This document shows, piece after piece, positions 60,280-64,000 of a stretch of 64,000 nucleotides of DNA; the first letter of the stretch is position 1; every line of letters begins with the position of its first letter. Under the pieces are notes generated by a model. It ran no database searches, had not been told where the DNA came from, and worked only from the letters and a program-made list of their open reading frames with translations. The translations under genes were made by a program, and so were the position numbers. The stretch is from Aspidiotus rigidus (taxonomy: Eukaryota > Arthropoda > Insecta > Hemiptera > Diaspididae), in NCBI GenBank assembly GCA_035079385.1, contig JAVHKY010000013.1, positions 3,348,001 through 3,412,000 on the forward strand, read 5' to 3'.

Positions 60280-62190
60280 CAAGTGCATGTGACAAATTGT
60301 TAGTCTTAGACCAAGGAATGAAACCCGATAAAGAGGGCCACTTATACATGAAGAATACAGAGCTGATTTTTCCATGGAATGTTCGGAACCCTTCTCTAAA
60401 TGTAACCTGAAGAATCTCGGTGAATCCACGTTCGGCTTCCCCAGCGGTGCAAAGGGGCGAGGGGGAGGATTGTGTTTTTCGTCAAGTATACTTAATAACA
60501 CTCGATCCTACTGAAAAAGTTTTGAATCAAAATTATTTTACATTAAATTTCCTACAAAACATATTTCGTAACTTTTCTCGTTTGAGTTCATATTTTAGCC
60601 GGTAGAGCGCGTCGCACCTACCTTTGTACACGCATGAGGGCGTCATGACTGCGCTGTACAGCATTTTGACGACTGATTCGCCAATAAGGGCGGAGTATGC
60701 GCTGCTCTGCGGAATTTCTCCAAAGTTTGCACTTGAAGATGATGATAGTGATAATGACTAAACAACATTTTTTTTTTTCGCTCTTCTTTCTTGGAAAATT
60801 CAAATGGAAAGCTACCTAATAAAGTTTTGAAATTGCTAGAGTAGACACGGCTCCAACTTTTGTATATTTTATTTTTTAATATTGATCGATCAATTAAGTA
60901 GTGAGGAACTTTTGGAAATCATTCGTATGTTATTTATATAGGACTATTACACACCATCACCTTCGAGTATAGCGTGAAAGATGGCACTCCTAGCAAAGCC
61001 TTTAGTGGCGAATTCTTAATTTAGAACGTATTTGGATCAAATTTGGCTCGGGTGTTATTTGTTTCTAGCCTCTCTATGTGGGAATTACCCACCCCCTTTC
61101 ATTAAAATTGCGCATATTTTCACTGCTGTAGATTTTATAGAAACATTTTTTGAACAAAAGTTTTACTTATTATCCAAAAGTCATTTGAGGTATTCCCTAA
61201 GGCCCAAATTTGAAAAATGTGTTTTGTAATACATAAAATTTGCTTTCTTGTATTTACAGCGAAAACTATAGATGTTGGAAGAAAACTCATAATTACATGA
61301 AGCGTTTACAATTTAATTTTACGTCTAGAGGGTTCACCTTGACCCCATCGCCCACCCCTTCCCTCAACCACCCCGTCGTCCAATAAAATTTGCTCCCATT
61401 ACATTGAATTACTGGAAGGAAAATTTCGATCATTGAGATTACAAAGTTATGTACGCCATATACTTAGATTATTGTGTATTAATTCAAATTTTATTTATGT
61501 ATTATAGAACACATTTTTCAAAAGGCCTGAGGAAATACCTCAAATGAGTTTTTGATAATGAATAAAAATGTAGGGTGCTTTTATGGAACATCTTTTGTTT
61601 GAAAAATTTTCCGTCGAAATCCATAGCAGTGAAAATATACGCAATTTAAAAAAAAAGTGGGGTGGTTCTTGCGAAGGAAAGAGGCTAGAAAAAATGACAC
61701 GCAAGCTCAATTTGTTCCAAATGCGTACTAAATTAGGAATTAGTTGTCAAAATGTTATATGAGCGCAATCTTGACGCCTATTGCGCGTAAATACATGACA
61801 TGGTGGGTAGGTGTGATGCGCTTTAGCGGCTGAAATATGACAGACTAAGTTATGACCATGACCTATGTTTTGAAGGAAATTCAACGCAAAACAATTTTCA
61901 TTCTAAACTTTTTTTAGTAGGATCTTTCGTTAAGGAGTAACTGAAAAAAAAACTCAATCCCCACCCCCTTAGCACCGTTGTAAAATAAGTAGCCAAACTT
62001 GGATTCACCAGGATTCTTGAGGTTACATTTAAAAGAGGATTTCAAACATTCCATGAAAAAATCAGCTCTGTATTCTTCGTGTCTTGGTTTATGTGTGTCT
62101 CTGAAGTTTTCATTGGGGATAATTTATTGGTCCGATAAAAGAAATGGTTCAAACTATAGGTAATGAAACATGCAAATAGCATGTATAAGC
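60280..62190. repeat. Large diverged palindrome, about 1.9 kb
   Basis: The left arm (about 60280-61245) matches the complement of the right arm (about 61485-62190). Paired landmarks: GAAGAATACAGAGCTGATTTTT (60350 / 62070), AAATGTAACCT.AAGAAT (60398 / 62022), GATCCTACT.AAAAAGTTT (60503 / 61910), TTTCAGCCGCTAAAGCG-like (60595 / 61826), CATTTTGAC(G/A)ACT (60662 / 61748), TATTTTCACTGCT(G/A)T (61112 / 61635) and AAAAATGTGTTTT (61212 / 61512). The left arm carries an extra segment of about 320 bp (60690-61010). Arms look about 75-80% identical. The spacer is about 240 bp. No ORF is recognised inside. Confidence 0.88.
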
Positions 62191-62418
62191 AATAAAATTG
62201 ATTGTTTGACCGATAGATTTATGAACAGTTGATTAGCAATTATAAGCAATAAGTTTGAAAAAAAATTAACGATAATTTGAGGACGATAATTTATTTAGAA
62301 TACACGATAATGAATTATTATTTCACCCGATCAAAATCTGATACATTTATTCCCATCAGCTGTTCATTACTGGTAACATGTTCTTATATGTTCATGATTC
62401 ATAAAATCTTCTTACGCA

Positions 62419-63182
62419 TTGTCCGAGCATAATGAGGAAATATTCACCGCTGTGTCGAACTTATTCCTGGAGAAATGGAGGGCGGTGAAGAATACGAAAG
62501 TTAAAGATTTTGTGGATTACTTTCAATCGCAGTGGTTGCAGAAGAAGCGGCTATGGTCACCGGAGCAGCTCCAGGGTACCCTGTCACTAATAATGGTCTA
62601 GAAGGAACGAATTTGGCCATCAAACGTGGTCACACGTTGCGAGCACGACTGCCTGTGGGCCAATTTCTTCGTAAGCTCGTCGATTTAGTGAGAAAGTGGT
62701 CGGAAGATCGAGACCCTCTTGGCACCAATTGTGTTCATTTCTGTGAGACGCCGACCATTCCTCTTAAAATATGGACAAGTGCATAACATTGGGCGCTTGA
62801 GAATCGAAAGGTGCTTCAGCGGAAGGGAGAAGGACAGGTTATTCGGTATTACACGTCCACAACAGGTAAGCCGCCAATCACCCCACTTCGCTTAACAGAG
62901 TACGATAGGAAAAAAGGAGTGTGGGGTACTTTTGAAGACTTCTTGGAAAGTTACAGGAGTACCTGGGTCATCACAGTACCTAAGGACATGCCAATGATGC
63001 CAGAGAAGTCTTCGTGTACGTGCCCAGCTTTCTCCAAGAAGAATCTCTGTAAACACATCGTCGGCATGAGGATTCGCCAAAAAACGGTTACCGTGCCGGA
63101 AGAAGCCAAGCGGATTCCTCTTGGTCAAAAAAGGAAAAGGGGGCGTCAGGCTAGAGCGAAACGGGCTCTTCTTATTCAATAA
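62419..63182 (+). pseudogene. MULE-type transposase C-terminal region with SWIM zinc finger, broken
   Basis: Three open stretches line up as one protein. The first (to about 62555) has LEKWRAVKNTKVKDFVDYFQ and QWLQKKRLW. A 1-nt frame change near 62552 leads to GAAPGYPVTNNGLEGTN, LRARLPVGQFLRKL and KWSEDRDP. An in-frame TAA at 62784 precedes HWALENRKVLQRKG and WVITVP. The SWIM motif CxC-x8-CxH (CTC...LCKH) is at about 63015-63056, followed by a basic tail (PLGQKRKRGRQARAKRALLIQ-like) and TAA at 63180. This layout is familiar from SWIM-domain proteins abundant in invertebrate genomes and derived from Mutator-like transposases. The DDE domain is missing upstream. Not functional as read. Confidence 0.88.
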
Positions 63183-64000
63183 TGACTTTTTTTTTAATCA
63201 TTCACTTTTTCAACGTTGTCTTTTTTTCCCCTTTTTTTATCAACATTTTTTCAAATTTTTATTTTGCAATATTACATTTTAAAGTTCATCCAGCTTTTTT
63301 TATCGCTGACACTATATTGTTTACCTTAAATTTCTTACTGCGAGATGAAATTATTTATCGAGTATTTATTTTACTATTGTTCGTTGCGTTTTCTTACTGT
63401 TGGAATAAGTTTTTTAATGTGTAACATCTCCATTTACTGTGCTTCTTATTTAATATTGCTGAACAAGATTAACTACTGTGCATACCATCTTTTTTAATGT
63501 TCATTCCCTCTCTTTTATTGGGCCGATAAATCCATACCGTTTTCATTTTGAAGAAAAAAAGTAGAGATGTCGCGGTTACCTTAGACCCATAATATAAAGT
63601 GAGTGTGCCTCGGGCTCGATAAGGTTTCACATCTCAGCATTGGAATTTGAATTCCATGGTCTGTATTGCGGAGATTTAAACTAGATGATCAACATTTCTG
63701 CTATGATACGAAGATTGAATCAATTTTTAGTTGGAGCATATTTGACTTTCCCCCTGGGTAGACAATCCTCTTGAAATTTTCTTCTATGAGGTGGCTCGTA
63801 TACTTGACCGGCACTTCCACTGTTTGCTAGGATGTATGGCCACCGAGAGTGGAGAGAACACTCCTTCTTTTAGAGCAGCAGTGGGCAAACTTTTCTTCTC
63901 GTGATCGTATTTTGAAATGACCACATTTCACACAAAAATCAGAAAAAAATTGCACATTTTAGTTGTTCCAAATTTCACGTTTTTTGTTTATTTTGGAATT

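Larger units (their letters stand above)
50764..64000 (+). other. Kinesin-13 gene intron 1 (at least 13.2 kb)
   Basis: Starts at donor GTGAGT and runs off the right edge. Contains the CCTAGTATA cluster, a Penelope-like fragment, a short TIR element, the large palindrome and the MULE/SWIM pseudogene. Between them (50.8-52.6, 54.5-57.2, 57.5-60.2 and 63.2-64.0 kb) I see AT-rich sequence without a convincing exon, apart from the candidate at 58403-58461 given as a finding. Confidence 0.6.

Overview
This is a eukaryotic nuclear window, almost certainly from an insect or other arthropod. It is AT-rich and gene-poor, with tiny exons bounded by GT/AG splice signals, very long introns, and debris from many transposable-element classes. 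The mobile-element mix (MULE/SWIM, Penelope-like, RNase H LINE, hAT, Tc1 and TTAA elements) would fit a hemipteran, but the exact taxon is a guess.

Two host genes are visible. (1) On the minus strand, a MAX-dimerisation (MXD/Mad family) repressor gene starts at 42936 and runs leftwards past the left edge. Four coding exons are recognisable: 42882-42936 (Sin3-interaction helix), 29848-29950 (EAEHGYAS block and basic NLS-like stretch), a 30-nt microexon at 25129-25158 (DNA-contacting basic region) and 2757-2871 (helix-loop-helix). Codon phases match at every junction and give a continuous 101-residue N-terminal half. The leucine zipper and C-terminus are not in the window. (2) On the plus strand, the first coding exon of a kinesin-13 (KIF2A/Klp10A family) lies at 50703-50763; its next exon was not found before the right edge. 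The two genes are divergent, with start codons about 7.8 kb apart.

The rest is introns and the intergenic gap. 0-29.5 kb: a mosaic repeat family rich in TGACGTCA (three long copies, the third inverted), a 95-bp minisatellite inside it, a TATATAGCTCGG short-repeat family, a TIR element with three copies, a TTAA-flanked foldback element whose empty site is preserved elsewhere in the window, a tandem array of ~190-bp units, and a decayed RNase H LINE tail. 31.3-32.5 kb: a Tc1-like TIR element with a GC-rich core carrying a 203-codon open frame. 44-50 kb: TATATAGCTCGG repeats, a tRNA-Ser-like SINE or pseudogene, and a perfect 120-bp hAT-type MITE with an 8-bp target duplication. 52.7-63.2 kb, inside the kinesin intron: a CCTAGTATA cluster, a Penelope-like GIY-YIG fragment with a hammerhead-like hairpin after its stop, a short TIR element, a large diverged palindrome and a broken MULE/SWIM transposase.

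Nothing bacterial, no CRISPR array and no intact rRNA or tRNA gene was seen. Most open frames over 60 codons look like chance frames. All assignments come from reading the sequence by eye, without database searches.
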